Source: Paenibacillus dendrobii (GTDB taxonomy: Bacteria; Bacillota; Bacilli; Paenibacillales; Paenibacillaceae). Taken from it: a DNA stretch of 64,000 bases. The DNA lies in the NCBI RefSeq assembly GCF_009807035.1, contig NZ_WUBI01000006.1, forward strand, positions 29,916 to 93,915, read 5' to 3'. A program made the translations under genes and the position numbers. The notes under the pieces are model-generated. The model was not told the origin of the DNA, searched no databases, and was given only the letters and a program-made list of their open reading frames with translations. Shown in pieces: positions 41,876 through 51,106 of the stretch (positions are counted from its first letter, which is position 1; the number at the start of each line of letters is the position of its first letter).

Positions 41876-42151
41876 TTGAGATACACCGATTACACCCGAC
41901 TAAAAACAGGTAGATACCAATCTGTAGGAACGTTTGGCGATGATATTTACGCGTATGAGGTTCTCACGGGGATCGCCGACACCCCGGAGTACCACCAAAT
42001 TTCTAAGGAGGAATTCGGATCGTTTGAAACTTGGAGTCAGGAGTACATGACGGATCTTAAAAAAGTATATGAAATCATTAACCGCCCTGTCATCTGCAGC
42101 GGTTACCTGGGAAGAGCGGAGTTGAATACTTTGCTGCTTCGGGATATTTAG
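41876..42151 (+). CDS. small hypothetical protein
   Basis: The protein has 91 residues if it starts at the TTG at 41876, which has GGAG 8 bases upstream. An in-frame GTG at 41867 and ATG at 41870 are too close to the GGAG. The product begins MRYTDYTRLKTGRYQSVGTF and is acidic and soluble, rich in Tyr, with no signal peptide and one Cys near the end. I do not recognise the family. Its codon pattern looks real and the composition is that of a folded protein. Confidence 0.6.
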   Translation: MRYTDYTRLKTGRYQSVGTFGDDIYAYEVLTGIADTPEYHQISKEEFGSFETWSQEYMTDLKKVYEIINRPVICSGYLGRAELNTLLLRDI

Positions 42152-42365
42152 CCACAGGAATGGACAAGAAATGGCCGATTCGATGATCTATGAACTAAGC
42201 GTGTACAAATAGAAGACGTAGTCTGTCCGCGTGCCCGGATGACCCAATTGACGGAGCATCGCGGGCACGATGGAAGCTCGAGCTAAGACAGCTTAATCAT
42301 TTTATTTTATTCCACTGTCTACTTTACGGGGGCAGTTCAATATCTAAGGTCGTTATTTTGCTCTG

Positions 42366-43217
42366 TTATTTAAAAGTTCTTCCAATCGCCAGGATATATT
42401 TTAATTTCGCTTCATAATTACTAGCCGCAAAATTATCTACTCTGTTAAATGTTTGATTAATACTAAGTGCTGGACGTAATCGTTCATTGTTCTGATCCGT
42501 AGTGTTCCAGTCTGCTTCCATTTGGAAAGCATTATCAAACATAAAGATAGTATGGAGATCCTCTTTCCCTTCAGGTATGGCTTTTCCAGATATGTTTTTT
42601 GAGGTGATATTAATCGAACCCTTCTGTAATTTCCCCTTTTCATTATCGCTTAAAGTCAAATCGTAGGTAAGAGGCTGAATGGCATTATAATCTGAAATTT
42701 GATCTGAAGGAAGATCAGATTCTTTGATTAACTTAATCAATTGATTTTTATCTAATGACTCACTTTCAATATGCACCATTCTTGTTTTCGGATCTATATT
42801 CGAAGGGAGATCTAAATTATCAATTAAAGCCCGAACCGGGACAAACATAGATTGTTTATACATCACTGGAACGGTATCCATTGCTTTTTCGGTGTTATTT
42901 ACTTGAACAATATTGGAGCCCACAGTAATATTTATAACTTTATTGTTCAATTGGATTGATGCCGTTTTTTGTGCTTGGTTATAACTTACATTGCCGCCGA
43001 TCAGCTCACTTACCGCCCGTAATGGGATCATCAAACGGTTGTTTTTATCGAGATAAGGTTGTTTTGGAAATGTGTACAGCACATCATATTCGTTGATTTG
43101 AAGCAATATGGGTACTTTCTTCTCAACTATGGCAGGAGATGCATAACTGTTCTTGGAAAATCCCAAAATCACTGTCATAGCAACCATTGCAGTAATAAAA
43201 AACTTTGCCGTTTTCAC
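42366..43217 (-). CDS. copper amine oxidase N-terminal-like domain protein, secreted
   Basis: The protein has 283 residues from a GTG at 43217 with AGAGGTG 7 bases upstream. It has a signal peptide (ending SYAS, about residue 27), then the stalk-like domain that pairs NNRLMIPLRAVSELIGGNVSY and SMFVPVRALIDNL (about residues 60-135). This is the copper-amine-oxidase N-terminal-like module, here without an oxidase, used as a wall or surface module in many Firmicutes. The C-terminal half (about 150-283) is a mixed domain of unknown role. Likely extracellular. Confidence 0.8.
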   Translation of the reverse strand: MKTAKFFITAMVAMTVILGFSKNSYASPAIVEKKVPILLQINEYDVLYTFPKQPYLDKNNRLMIPLRAVSELIGGNVSYNQAQKTASIQLNNKVINITVGSNIVQVNNTEKAMDTVPVMYKQSMFVPVRALIDNLDLPSNIDPKTRMVHIESESLDKNQLIKLIKESDLPSDQISDYNAIQPLTYDLTLSDNEKGKLQKGSINITSKNISGKAIPEGKEDLHTIFMFDNAFQMEADWNTTDQNNERLRPALSINQTFNRVDNFAASNYEAKLKYILAIGRTFK

Positions 43218-43292
43218 TCTTTTTCACCTCTGTTTATAATTATAATTCCTGAGATGGGGATAAGGACTTCCTTATCCCCATCTGCCGTAAAG

Positions 43293-43534
43293 CTATAATT
43301 GAATATTAACAGTTTCATCGCCCGCATTGATTATATTTACAGATACATGGGTTGAATCATAATTATAAGAGCCGCCTGTTTGACTATTGCCCCAACCAGT
43401 TTAAACTAGGTCTCCAATGCTATTATAATAACCAATGGTGATATCATGCCACAATGAACACCTTTCATAAAGGAGTCTGTAGTTAAACTTTCTCCGTTTT
43501 TTTGTCCGATAGTGGTCATTCTTTTTAATCTCAT
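43293..43534 (-). pseudogene. broken small gene of unknown family
   Basis: A minus-strand frame starts MRLKRMTTIGQKNGESL and reaches FMKGVHCG. After a frame change near 43448 it continues as WHDITIGYYNSIGDLV, meets an in-frame TAA, then runs on as TGWGNSQTGGSYNYDSTHVS and ends NIINAGDETVNIQL followed by TAG. The protein-like composition of all three pieces, in order, suggests a single gene damaged by a frameshift and a stop. Family not recognised. Confidence 0.45.
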
Positions 43535-43581
43535 AGGCATAGCACCATTGAATGCCGCTATTTTAGAGGCTTTTTTGTTTT

Positions 43582-43636
43582 ATCGGTACAAGTTCTTGTC
43601 CCGAGTCGAGGACAAGAACTTGGTCCTATTACCGAT
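43582..43636. repeat. long two-part palindrome
   Basis: CAAGTTCTTGTCC (43589-43601) and GGACAAGAACTTG (43610-43622) form a perfect 13-bp stem around CGAGTCGA. Flanking ATCGGTA and TACCGAT extend it after a 7-base bulge. There is no T run next to it. Confidence 0.6.
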
Positions 43637-43781
43637 TAGACCAATATCTAATTATTATTCAATAGCCATTTCATTAAGCTAACGGGCAGTTTAATGGGGA
43701 AATGAATGAGAATATTGACACTAATTTTTCACGAGTTTCGGGTTGTTTTTGCCACTAAAAAGCAACGAGTGGTGTCGATCA

Positions 43782-44204
43782 TTAAATTTCTTTATCGAGT
43801 ACATGCTGCGATTTTTTAATTGTAAAACCAATTCGATTATAGAATTGGACGGCTTCTGATCTAGTCTGATGGGTACGCACTCTAATTTTTGTGAATCCGG
43901 ATTCTGCTGCCCATTGCTCACATGCTTGTACTAATTGTTTGCCAATCCCATATCCTCGATAGGCACTGTCTACGACAAGTCCAGCTATCTCAACAAATGG
44001 TGGAGATTCGATTAAGAATCGTACATTAGCATGAATCCATCCGGACAAAACATGGTTTGATTCCATCACATATACCATATGGTCGTTGTGGTTAGAGATA
44101 TATTGGAGCCTCTCTTCAAGTTGGGAGACATCCACTGGATAGCCCAATTGCCTTGAAAGCCTAGCGATCTCTTGGGCATCGCTCAGAAACGCTTTTCTAA
44201 TCAA
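43782..44204 (-). CDS. GNAT-family N-acetyltransferase
   Basis: The protein has 140 residues from a TTG at 44204 behind GAGAGGG. It is a single GNAT domain; acetyl-CoA motif A is visible as GLVVDSAYRGYGIGKQLVQA (about residues 72-91), with the R-x-x-G-x-G loop. A C-terminal RIGFTIKKSQ strand completes the fold. GNAT enzymes acetylate amines on small molecules or proteins. There is no partner gene to suggest a substrate. Confidence 0.88.
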   Translation of the reverse strand: MIRKAFLSDAQEIARLSRQLGYPVDVSQLEERLQYISNHNDHMVYVMESNHVLSGWIHANVRFLIESPPFVEIAGLVVDSAYRGYGIGKQLVQACEQWAAESGFTKIRVRTHQTRSEAVQFYNRIGFTIKKSQHVLDKEI

Positions 44205-44336
44205 AATAACAACACCCTCTCGATGAAAGATATCAAATTGAATTTAACCATAGATGTGTAATAGTATATAGGAGGACATGTGTCCCTACCATATCCCTCA
44301 TCGTTAAGCTTTCACAACACTATACCTATAACGTTC

Positions 44337-44393
44337 TTGACAAGGTGAAATAGCATGTTATCATCGAACTAACAGACAGACAGTCGGTCTATT
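44337..44393 (+). promoter_or_regulatory. promoter and candidate operator of the TetR-ABC operon
   Basis: TTGACA (44337-44342), a 16-base spacer and TATCAT (44359-44364). The repeat-like sequence ACAGACAGACAGTCGGTCT follows directly (about 44372-44390), where a TetR repressor would block transcription. Confidence 0.55.
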
Positions 44394-44410
44394 AAGGGGA
44401 TGGATGAAAA

Positions 44411-45055
44411 ATGAGGGTTGTAAAAGAAGCCGAGGAACGTATAAACGAAATACTGGATGCGGCAGATGAGCTTTTTTTTCAGAAGGGATTTGACGGTACA
44501 AGCACCAACGATATTCTTGAAAAGGTCGGGATTGCGCGGGGAACATTGTATCATCACTTCAAGTCGAAGGAAGATATTATGGATGCGCTGATTGATCGGT
44601 ACAAGGTCCGTATGTTAGATGCAGCACAGGAAATTGCCGCTAACAAGAGCATACCAGTCGTCGAACGTATTATCCAAGTCGTTATGGCCTTGAACATAAG
44701 TGGCGGAGGCAGCGCAGAAATGATGGATCATATTCATAAGCCGCAGAATGCTCTAATGCATCATAAAATTCAGAGAGTCATTATCAGCGGAGTTACACCT
44801 ATTCTCGCGGGAATTATCCGAGAGGGAATTGAGGAGGGATTGTTTAACACACCGTTCCCGTATGAGTGTATGGAGATGGTTGTGATCTATGCAAATACGG
44901 TTTTTGATGATGATTACATTGAAATGACGAACGAAGAGCTCGCTGCACGCATGCATGCATTTATCTTCAATATTGAAAGAATGCTGGGAGTTAAGCAAGG
45001 GAGCCTCATGCACACCATGAAGATGTTCGACAATAAAACTACCGGTAACAATTGA
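44411..45055 (+). CDS. TetR-family regulator of the adjacent ABC exporter
   Basis: The protein has 214 residues. The N-terminal helix-turn-helix is classic TetR: ILDAADELFFQKGFDGTST then VGIARGTLYHHFKSKEDIMD (about residues 13-57). The C-terminal ligand domain has no family-specific motif that I recognise. It lies 118 bases before the ABC permease gene in the same direction, and a probable operator covers the promoter, so it likely represses itself and the exporter until an inducer binds. Confidence 0.9.
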   Translation: MRVVKEAEERINEILDAADELFFQKGFDGTSTNDILEKVGIARGTLYHHFKSKEDIMDALIDRYKVRMLDAAQEIAANKSIPVVERIIQVVMALNISGGGSAEMMDHIHKPQNALMHHKIQRVIISGVTPILAGIIREGIEEGLFNTPFPYECMEMVVIYANTVFDDDYIEMTNEELAARMHAFIFNIERMLGVKQGSLMHTMKMFDNKTTGNN

Positions 45056-45173
45056 TATATATACATTTTTTGTGGCCGCTGCATCAACACTTACTGTGCG
45101 CAGTGGTCTTGCTTCAGAAGCATGGTATGTATAACTTAAAGTCAGTTCATATGCTTGAAGACTGAGGTGGCCC

Positions 45174-47492
45174 ATGTATTATCGAATCATACGCAATGAT
45201 ATGTTAAAGAGTAAAGTGATTACGCTAGCAACGATGATATTTGTCTCTGCCGCAGCTATGCTTGTATCACTCGCCGCGATCCTGGTCGTCAATCTTTCAG
45301 GTGCGCTGGACATGCTCATGACGCAAGCTAAAACTCCGCATTTTATGCAGATGCATTCGGGTGAAGTGAACACGGCCCGCCTTACATCATTTGCTGAGCA
45401 GAATCGTAATGTCGATGAATTTCAAGTCGTTGAATTTTTGAACATCGATGGCGCCAGAATTATTCTGGGTGATCGTTCGCTTACGAACAGCGTTCAGGAT
45501 AACGGATTCAGTATACAAAGTGAAAAATTCGATTACTTACTTGATCTGGACGGCAACATCATTCATGTCTCCGATGGAGAGCTTTATGTTCCCATAAGCT
45601 ATATGCGGGATCACACGGCAAAGGTTGGTGACAAGGCATTCGTAAGCGGCAAGGAATTCACTGTAGCGGGATTCCTTCGCGATTCCCAGATGAATTCTGC
45701 GCTTGCCTCTTCCAAGAGATTTCTCCTGAGCGCACATGATTACACAGTGATCAAAAACCTTGGCAGCACGGAGTATCTAATAGAGTTCAGATTAAAGGAT
45801 ATGTCGGCACTCGGCACATTCGAAACCGCTTATGCTTCCGCAGGACTTGAAGCAAACGGACCCACCATTACATATCCGCTGTTAAAAATGATCAACGCAC
45901 TTTCGGACGGCATAATGATTGCCGTGATCCTTCTGGTAAGTGTTCTAATCGTTATCATCGCATTGATGTGCATACGCTTTACGCTCCTTGCGAAAATCGA
46001 AGAAGATTATAGAGAAATTGGTGTCATGAAGGCCATAGGGCTCAGGGTTTCCGACATGAAGCATATTTATCTTGCGAAGTACGCAGCAATAGCTGCTGTA
46101 GGCAGTGTTATCGGCTATGCACTTTCGCTTATTTTTAAAGGATTGCTTCTTGAGAATATTCGTCTGTATATGGGGGATAGCGAACATTCATCTCTTGCTT
46201 CGCTGTTCGGACTCATCGGTATACTGCTTATATTCCTTGCTATCATGGCCTATGTAAACGGAGTGCTGAGACGCTTTCGGACCCTATCTGCTGCAGAAGC
46301 CATACGCGGTGGCACTTCACATGAAGCAAGTACGGGTACAAAGCGGCTTCGCTTGAGCGGAAACAGATGGTTTAACACCAATGTTTTTCTAGGTATAAAA
46401 GATGTTCTTTCAAGGAAAAAACTTTACGCTACAATGCTTGTGGTTCTCGTGATTTCGTCCTTTATCATGATTGTTCCACAGAACCTGTACAACACGATTT
46501 CTTCCAAAAGCTTCATTCAATATATGGGGATTGGAACTTACGATATGCGGATGGATGTTCAGCAGACCGATCATATTACCGCGAAAACATCTGAGATCGA
46601 AAACCGTATGAAGAACGACAGTGCTATTTCCAAATACGTCGTCTTAACCACAAAAACATTCAAAGTAAAAACGGCAAACGGATCAGAGGAAAATATAAAA
46701 ATTGAACTCGGAGATCATTCGGTATTTCCTATCTATTATTCCAAGGGTAGAGCACCCGCTGCAGAAACCGAAATTGCCCTTTCCGCTTTGAACGCCGATG
46801 AGCTTGGCAAAAAGGTCGGCGAACATATGACACTAATCACGGAGGGAGTAGAAAAAACATTAACGGTAAGCGGCATTTATTCGGACATTACAAACGGCGG
46901 CAAAACCGCAAAGGCAATGTTCGCGGATCACACAGCAGTTATGATGTGGACTGTGATTTGCGCGGAGCTTTCGGATCAATCGCTTGTTGACCAAAAAGCA
47001 TCAGAATATAAGAACAGGTTTGCTTTTGCAAAGGTTTCAGACATTGACGAGTTTGTTGCACAGACGTTCGGATCAACGATAAGCTCCGTCAAAAAGGCAT
47101 CCTTCACCTCCATCATAGTTGCGTTAGTGATAACGCTGCTCATAACCCTGTTGTTTATGAAGCTGCTCATCGCGAAAGACAGATATTCCATTGCCGTGAT
47201 GAAAGCACTCGGTTTTACGAATTCGGATATAAGGGCGCAGTATATTTCCCGCTTTGTTTTCGTTCTAATCATCGGTATTGTTCTGGGTACGCTTCTGGCG
47301 AACACGCTCGGAGAGCTGCTAGCGGGTGCAGTGATCTCCTCCTTTGGCGCATCGACATTTACGTTTGCGATCCATCCGCTATCTGCGTACCTGCTCATTC
47401 CAATCATGATGATCGGCTCTGTACTGATCGCAACCATCATCGGTCTAACGGGTGCAGGACAAATAACAATTTCCGAGAATGTGAAGGGGTAG
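45174..47492 (+). CDS. large ABC transporter permease, FtsX/MacB type
   Basis: The protein has 772 residues. It has two repeats of the FtsX architecture: an N-terminal membrane helix (about 18-40), an extracellular domain, three helices (about 245-375), a second helix near 415, a second extracellular domain, and a final three-helix bundle (about 640-765). The motif EIGVMKAIGLRVSDMKHIY and its later counterpart AVMKALGFTNSDIRAQYISR mark the two FtsX modules. Such permeases remove peptide antibiotics, lipids or lipoproteins from the membrane rather than moving solutes through a channel. It is followed after 4 bases by the ATPase gene. The start has AGGTGG upstream. Confidence 0.9.
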   Translation: MYYRIIRNDMLKSKVITLATMIFVSAAAMLVSLAAILVVNLSGALDMLMTQAKTPHFMQMHSGEVNTARLTSFAEQNRNVDEFQVVEFLNIDGARIILGDRSLTNSVQDNGFSIQSEKFDYLLDLDGNIIHVSDGELYVPISYMRDHTAKVGDKAFVSGKEFTVAGFLRDSQMNSALASSKRFLLSAHDYTVIKNLGSTEYLIEFRLKDMSALGTFETAYASAGLEANGPTITYPLLKMINALSDGIMIAVILLVSVLIVIIALMCIRFTLLAKIEEDYREIGVMKAIGLRVSDMKHIYLAKYAAIAAVGSVIGYALSLIFKGLLLENIRLYMGDSEHSSLASLFGLIGILLIFLAIMAYVNGVLRRFRTLSAAEAIRGGTSHEASTGTKRLRLSGNRWFNTNVFLGIKDVLSRKKLYATMLVVLVISSFIMIVPQNLYNTISSKSFIQYMGIGTYDMRMDVQQTDHITAKTSEIENRMKNDSAISKYVVLTTKTFKVKTANGSEENIKIELGDHSVFPIYYSKGRAPAAETEIALSALNADELGKKVGEHMTLITEGVEKTLTVSGIYSDITNGGKTAKAMFADHTAVMMWTVICAELSDQSLVDQKASEYKNRFAFAKVSDIDEFVAQTFGSTISSVKKASFTSIIVALVITLLITLLFMKLLIAKDRYSIAVMKALGFTNSDIRAQYISRFVFVLIIGIVLGTLLANTLGELLAGAVISSFGASTFTFAIHPLSAYLLIPIMMIGSVLIATIIGLTGAGQITISENVKG

Positions 47493-47496
47493 GCAT

Positions 47497-48255
47497 ATGA
47501 AGAAGATGATGATCGGTGACCGGATCGTAAAATCATTCGGTGAGGGCCATGAAAGGCGTAATGTTCTAGATGGCGTATCCATGGAAATCAACGAGGGAGA
47601 GTTCGTTGCGGTTATGGGGCCTTCGGGTTCGGGAAAATCGACGCTGATGTTCGCACTCAGCGGGACGGACAGCGTAGATAGCGGAAAGGTCGTGTTTAAC
47701 GGGAAGAATTTATCGACCATGGGGGAGAATGAGCTTTCGGATCTCCGCAGGACGACGATGGGGTTTGTATTTCAGCAGCCCACGATGCTGAGTCATCTGA
47801 ATATCCTGGACAACATCATTCTTCCAGCTATGCGGGACAACCGAAAAAATGTAGCGAAAATTTCGGAGAAGGCGAGATTGCTTATGCAAAGGGTAGGCAT
47901 AGCAGATCTTGAAAAGCGTGATATTACACAGGTTTCGGGAGGTCAGCTTCAACGTGCGGGAATATGCCGGGCGCTAATAAACAGCCCCAGAATGATTTTC
48001 GGAGACGAGCCTACCGGTGCGCTCAACTCACAATCCGCTCAAGAGATAATGGACATTTTATCTGAAATTAATGCTGAAGGTACGGCCGTAATGCTTGTAA
48101 CTCATGACGCCAAAGTCGCGGCACGGACGGAGCGTATTATGTTCATGCAGGATGGAATCATCGTAAGCGAGCTGAAGCTTCCGAAGTTTGAAGGACTGGA
48201 CATGGATGGAAGGGTTGAGAAAGTAACGGAGAAGATGCGAGAGATCGGGATTTGA
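47497..48255 (+). CDS. ABC transporter ATPase (MacB/LolD type)
   Basis: The protein has 252 residues. Motifs: Walker A GPSGSGKST (about residue 46), Q-loop in GFVFQQPTMLSHLNILDNI, signature VSGGQLQRAGICRAL (about residue 147) and Walker B MIFGDEPTGALNSQ (about residue 167), with a D-loop and an H-switch in LVTHDAKVAA. It should drive the 772-residue permease. The order regulator, permease, ATPase on one strand suggests a self-contained exporter operon, probably for membrane-active antimicrobials; that function is inferred from the family. Confidence 0.92.
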   Translation: MKKMMIGDRIVKSFGEGHERRNVLDGVSMEINEGEFVAVMGPSGSGKSTLMFALSGTDSVDSGKVVFNGKNLSTMGENELSDLRRTTMGFVFQQPTMLSHLNILDNIILPAMRDNRKNVAKISEKARLLMQRVGIADLEKRDITQVSGGQLQRAGICRALINSPRMIFGDEPTGALNSQSAQEIMDILSEINAEGTAVMLVTHDAKVAARTERIMFMQDGIIVSELKLPKFEGLDMDGRVEKVTEKMREIGI

Positions 48256-48281
48256 TCGTTTAGAATAAATAGCAGATGTTG

Positions 48282-48317
48282 CAACGGAGAGCCTTTCGAG
48301 GCTCCTCCGTTTTTTTG
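48282..48317 (+). terminator. terminator after the TetR-ABC operon
   Basis: AACGGAGAGCC pairs with GGCTCCTCCGTT with one bulged base, followed by TTTTTTT. Confidence 0.88.
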
Positions 48318-48378
48318 CGTGCTTACCCTTCAAGCAATTTTTGCATCGAGTCATGTTCATTTCGTCTTCGCTGTACCA

Positions 48379-49401
48379 TTAAGTTGAACTGCGTACGACC
48401 AAGCGGGTAGGCAAAATAACTTTCTTAGGCAGCAGATGGTTTCCGTTCATTCGATCTATTAAGTGATCCACAGCGACCATGCCTATTTCTTTGGTTGGCA
48501 CATCGATGGTAGAAAGGGGAGGATTGGAATACTTGGATACCTCAATATTGGATAGACCTATGACGGCCACTTCATGAGGAACGGAGATGCCGTTGTTATA
48601 CAAGCCGTTGAGGGTGGCCATAGCCATTAAATCGCTGCCGACGAAGAAGGCGGTCGGGCAATTCTTGGTTGTGCATAAATGATTGATTTGTTCGATGCAG
48701 ACCGTCTCATCCCACATGCAATCGATAACCCAATCGGGATTTACGGACAATCCGGCGGCATGCATGGTGGCATAGTAGCCTCGATAGCGGCGGCTGCCTT
48801 TCAAGTTGCCCGTTAATCCGCTTCCCCCGATATATCCAATATGGGCATGGCCTTTGTCAATGAGGTGGTTGACGGCCATCGAAGCGACATTGTAATGATC
48901 ATAGCCCACATTATCGATATCCTCGCGTTCTGTATCAATCCCCACGATATACGGTACCTGCTTGCGTATGTACTCATAGGTTTCGTTGTTCAAAGATTCC
49001 ATAAGGATCAGACCGGTAATCGGTTCGCTGAAGGTATTAAATAAGATTTTGCTGTCATTGAGTTCAATTCCGGTCCGAATAAAGGCAATGTCATACCCGG
49101 CACTGAGCAATCGCTCTTCCACACCGGAAAGAATCGACATGAAATAAGGATCGTTGTATTTATCTTTTGTCACGCTTAATACACAACCGATTTTGGTATG
49201 CGTTTTGTTCTCGGAATGATCCTTCGCCGGGACTTTTCGCTTGGGGCTTGAACTGATTTTATAGTTAAGCTGCGTAACGGCTTGCCAGACTCTTTCCCGG
49301 GTTTCGTCCGTGATTTTATATTTTGTATCATTGTTTAGAACTCTGGATACGGTGGCAGTGGATACATGGGCTAGTTTAGCAACATCCCGAATCGTACTCA
49401 T
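48379..49401 (-). CDS. LacI-family transcriptional regulator (module 2)
   Basis: The protein has 340 residues from ATG 49401. The helix-turn-helix and hinge are typical: STIRDVAKLAHVSTATVSRV followed by LNNDTKYKITDETRERV. The C-terminal periplasmic-binding-like domain (about 70-340) has a GCVLSVTKDKYNDPYFMSIL start and an AVIGLSNIEVSKYSNPPLST motif. It is divergent from the second carbohydrate operon, with repeated GTTACG-type motifs between them. It probably represses that operon until a sugar ligand binds. AAGGAG lies 13 bases before the ATG, which is long; an ATG four codons earlier is too close to it. Confidence 0.9.
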   Translation of the reverse strand: MSTIRDVAKLAHVSTATVSRVLNNDTKYKITDETRERVWQAVTQLNYKISSSPKRKVPAKDHSENKTHTKIGCVLSVTKDKYNDPYFMSILSGVEERLLSAGYDIAFIRTGIELNDSKILFNTFSEPITGLILMESLNNETYEYIRKQVPYIVGIDTEREDIDNVGYDHYNVASMAVNHLIDKGHAHIGYIGGSGLTGNLKGSRRYRGYYATMHAAGLSVNPDWVIDCMWDETVCIEQINHLCTTKNCPTAFFVGSDLMAMATLNGLYNNGISVPHEVAVIGLSNIEVSKYSNPPLSTIDVPTKEIGMVAVDHLIDRMNGNHLLPKKVILPTRLVVRSST

Positions 49402-49756
49402 GAATAAACACATTCTCCTTTTAAAGGTACTAATTAATCACCATTTAGAGTTTATAGGAATGTTACATGGTAAACAATGATTGGCTTGTTGGTTTCTATG
49501 TTGCATCTATTTGTTGCGTTAAATTGTTACGTTCTTATAGTTTACATGCGTTTATGGTTAAAATCAATCATAACATGCCCCTTCCGCACGGTGTAATTAG
49601 AAATTTTATAATATTTCAAAATTAATATTGCAAGATTGCGTTCGGATGATATAACATAAAATCACTAAACAAGGAATGTTTACTTCTGTAAATTACGTAA
49701 CAAACAACGTAACAAAAAGTATGTTTGTTTAGTGTATAAGGGGGAGCTGATGAGAT
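49402..49756. promoter_or_regulatory. 355-base divergent control region of module 2
   Basis: ACGTAACAAA occurs twice in direct repeat with a 12-base step (49695-49704 and 49707-49716). A further GTTACG lies at about 49526-49531 and GTAAACAATG near 49471. The repeats lie 40-60 bases before the first structural gene, a plausible operator position. There is no coding sequence. Confidence 0.5.
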
Positions 49757-51106
49757 ATGAACAAAGCAGTAACGGTTTACCCCATTGTTGTAGATGACAT
49801 CATAAGCAACCCGGGCATTGGTTTTATGGCAGCACCGGGGTTAATGGGGAATCCGGACCGTATTTACGACAATCGAGGGCAAGAACAGAAGAAATATAAA
49901 TTCACGGAAGACAGCAGAACATGGAATCATCCAGGCAGCAAAGTGTACTTCTGCAGCGTGCGCTGGCGGGATCTCGAAACAGTCCAGGGGGAATACAACT
50001 GGGAAGTGCTGGAGGAGAAGCTGGACTACGCCAAATCGATTGGCTGTACGGCCGTGGTTCGCTGCTCCCCATACGCGTTAAGCGAAGAGGATGATATACC
50101 GGGCTGGTTCCGGGCGGAATATCCGGAGGAACCCGATTTTCCCTTCTGGCGGGTAGACCCGAAAGAAACGCCATATGTGCTGTATTGGTCTGATTTTATC
50201 AAAGCGTTTGCCGCCCGATTTGACGGGCACCCGGTCATCAGTTCGGTAGATTTGACGATCGTAGGAGCCTGGGGGGAAGGCGGGGGAACCGAGTTTTTAA
50301 AGCCGGAGGCCATTCGGCAAATTACGGATGCCTACCTAGATGGATTTAAAATAACGCCTCTTCAGGCACTGCTGCATGACTCGCTGTCGATCAAGATCAT
50401 GAAAGACCGCAAAGCCAAAGTAGGCTTTCGTGTCGATTGCCTGGGGGATATGGGAGGTTTTCACGGCGAAGCGTGGTCGCATATGACGGATTTCTATCCC
50501 CAGAATATTCAGAATTTTAACATGGGCGATGCATGGGAGAAGGCTCCGATTCTATTTGAAGCATGCTGGCACATGAATGACTGGTATCTGCAGGGCTGGG
50601 ATATCGATTATATCATTCAAGAAACGCTCAAGTGGCATATTTCTTCCTTCAACAACAAAGGAACCGTCGTTCCGGAACCGTGGAAAGAGAATGTCAAGGC
50701 GTGGTTGAACAAGATGGGATACCGCTTTGAACTTAGAAAATTGACGTATGACTCCATCGTGAAGGCGGGCGGGGAGCTGGAAATTCATGCTTTGTGGGCT
50801 AATGTGGGAGTGGCTCCGATCTATAATCGTTACCCGCTTGTGGTGAGGCTAACGGGCCATGATCGAACGTATACGCTGCATAGCAGAGAAGATATCAGGG
50901 AATGGTTGCCGGACGAAGATATTACATGGGAGGAAAGCTTCGCTCTGCCAGGCGGAATGTCCGAAGGAGAATATCTTTTGGAACTTGGCATCGAAACTGG
51001 CGTGAAAGAAATCGGAAATATCCGGCTGGCGATTGAAGGATATACGCAAGGTTATTACCCGATAGGGAAGCTCTGGGTTGAACAGGGGGAAGAAAGGAAT
51101 GGATAG
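49757..51106 (+). CDS. TIM-barrel glycosidase-like protein, DUF4832-like (module 2)
   Basis: The protein has 449 residues with no signal peptide. The N-terminal part looks like a TIM barrel of the glycoside hydrolase clan A type: SNPGIGFMAAPGL at the start, YFCSVRWRDLETVQGEYNWE (about residue 60), a VVRCSPYALS strand and VGAWGEGGGTE (about residue 175), a position where clan A enzymes carry a catalytic Glu. The C-terminal 110 residues form a beta-sandwich (HALWANVGVAPIYNRYPLVV). This resembles DUF4832-containing proteins. It is the first gene of a seven-gene operon and overlaps the next by 8 bases. Activity and substrate are unknown. Confidence 0.7.
   Translation: MNKAVTVYPIVVDDIISNPGIGFMAAPGLMGNPDRIYDNRGQEQKKYKFTEDSRTWNHPGSKVYFCSVRWRDLETVQGEYNWEVLEEKLDYAKSIGCTAVVRCSPYALSEEDDIPGWFRAEYPEEPDFPFWRVDPKETPYVLYWSDFIKAFAARFDGHPVISSVDLTIVGAWGEGGGTEFLKPEAIRQITDAYLDGFKITPLQALLHDSLSIKIMKDRKAKVGFRVDCLGDMGGFHGEAWSHMTDFYPQNIQNFNMGDAWEKAPILFEACWHMNDWYLQGWDIDYIIQETLKWHISSFNNKGTVVPEPWKENVKAWLNKMGYRFELRKLTYDSIVKAGGELEIHALWANVGVAPIYNRYPLVVRLTGHDRTYTLHSREDIREWLPDEDITWEESFALPGGMSEGEYLLELGIETGVKEIGNIRLAIEGYTQGYYPIGKLWVEQGEERNG

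Larger units (their letters stand above)
43218..43781. other. 564-base region with a decayed frame and a long palindrome
   Basis: It contains a decayed minus-strand reading frame (43293-43534), a plus-strand terminator-like hairpin near 43553-43578 (GCCGCT/AGAGGC followed by TTTTTT) and a 55-base palindrome at 43582-43636. The remainder up to the acetyltransferase gene shows no feature. Confidence 0.55.
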
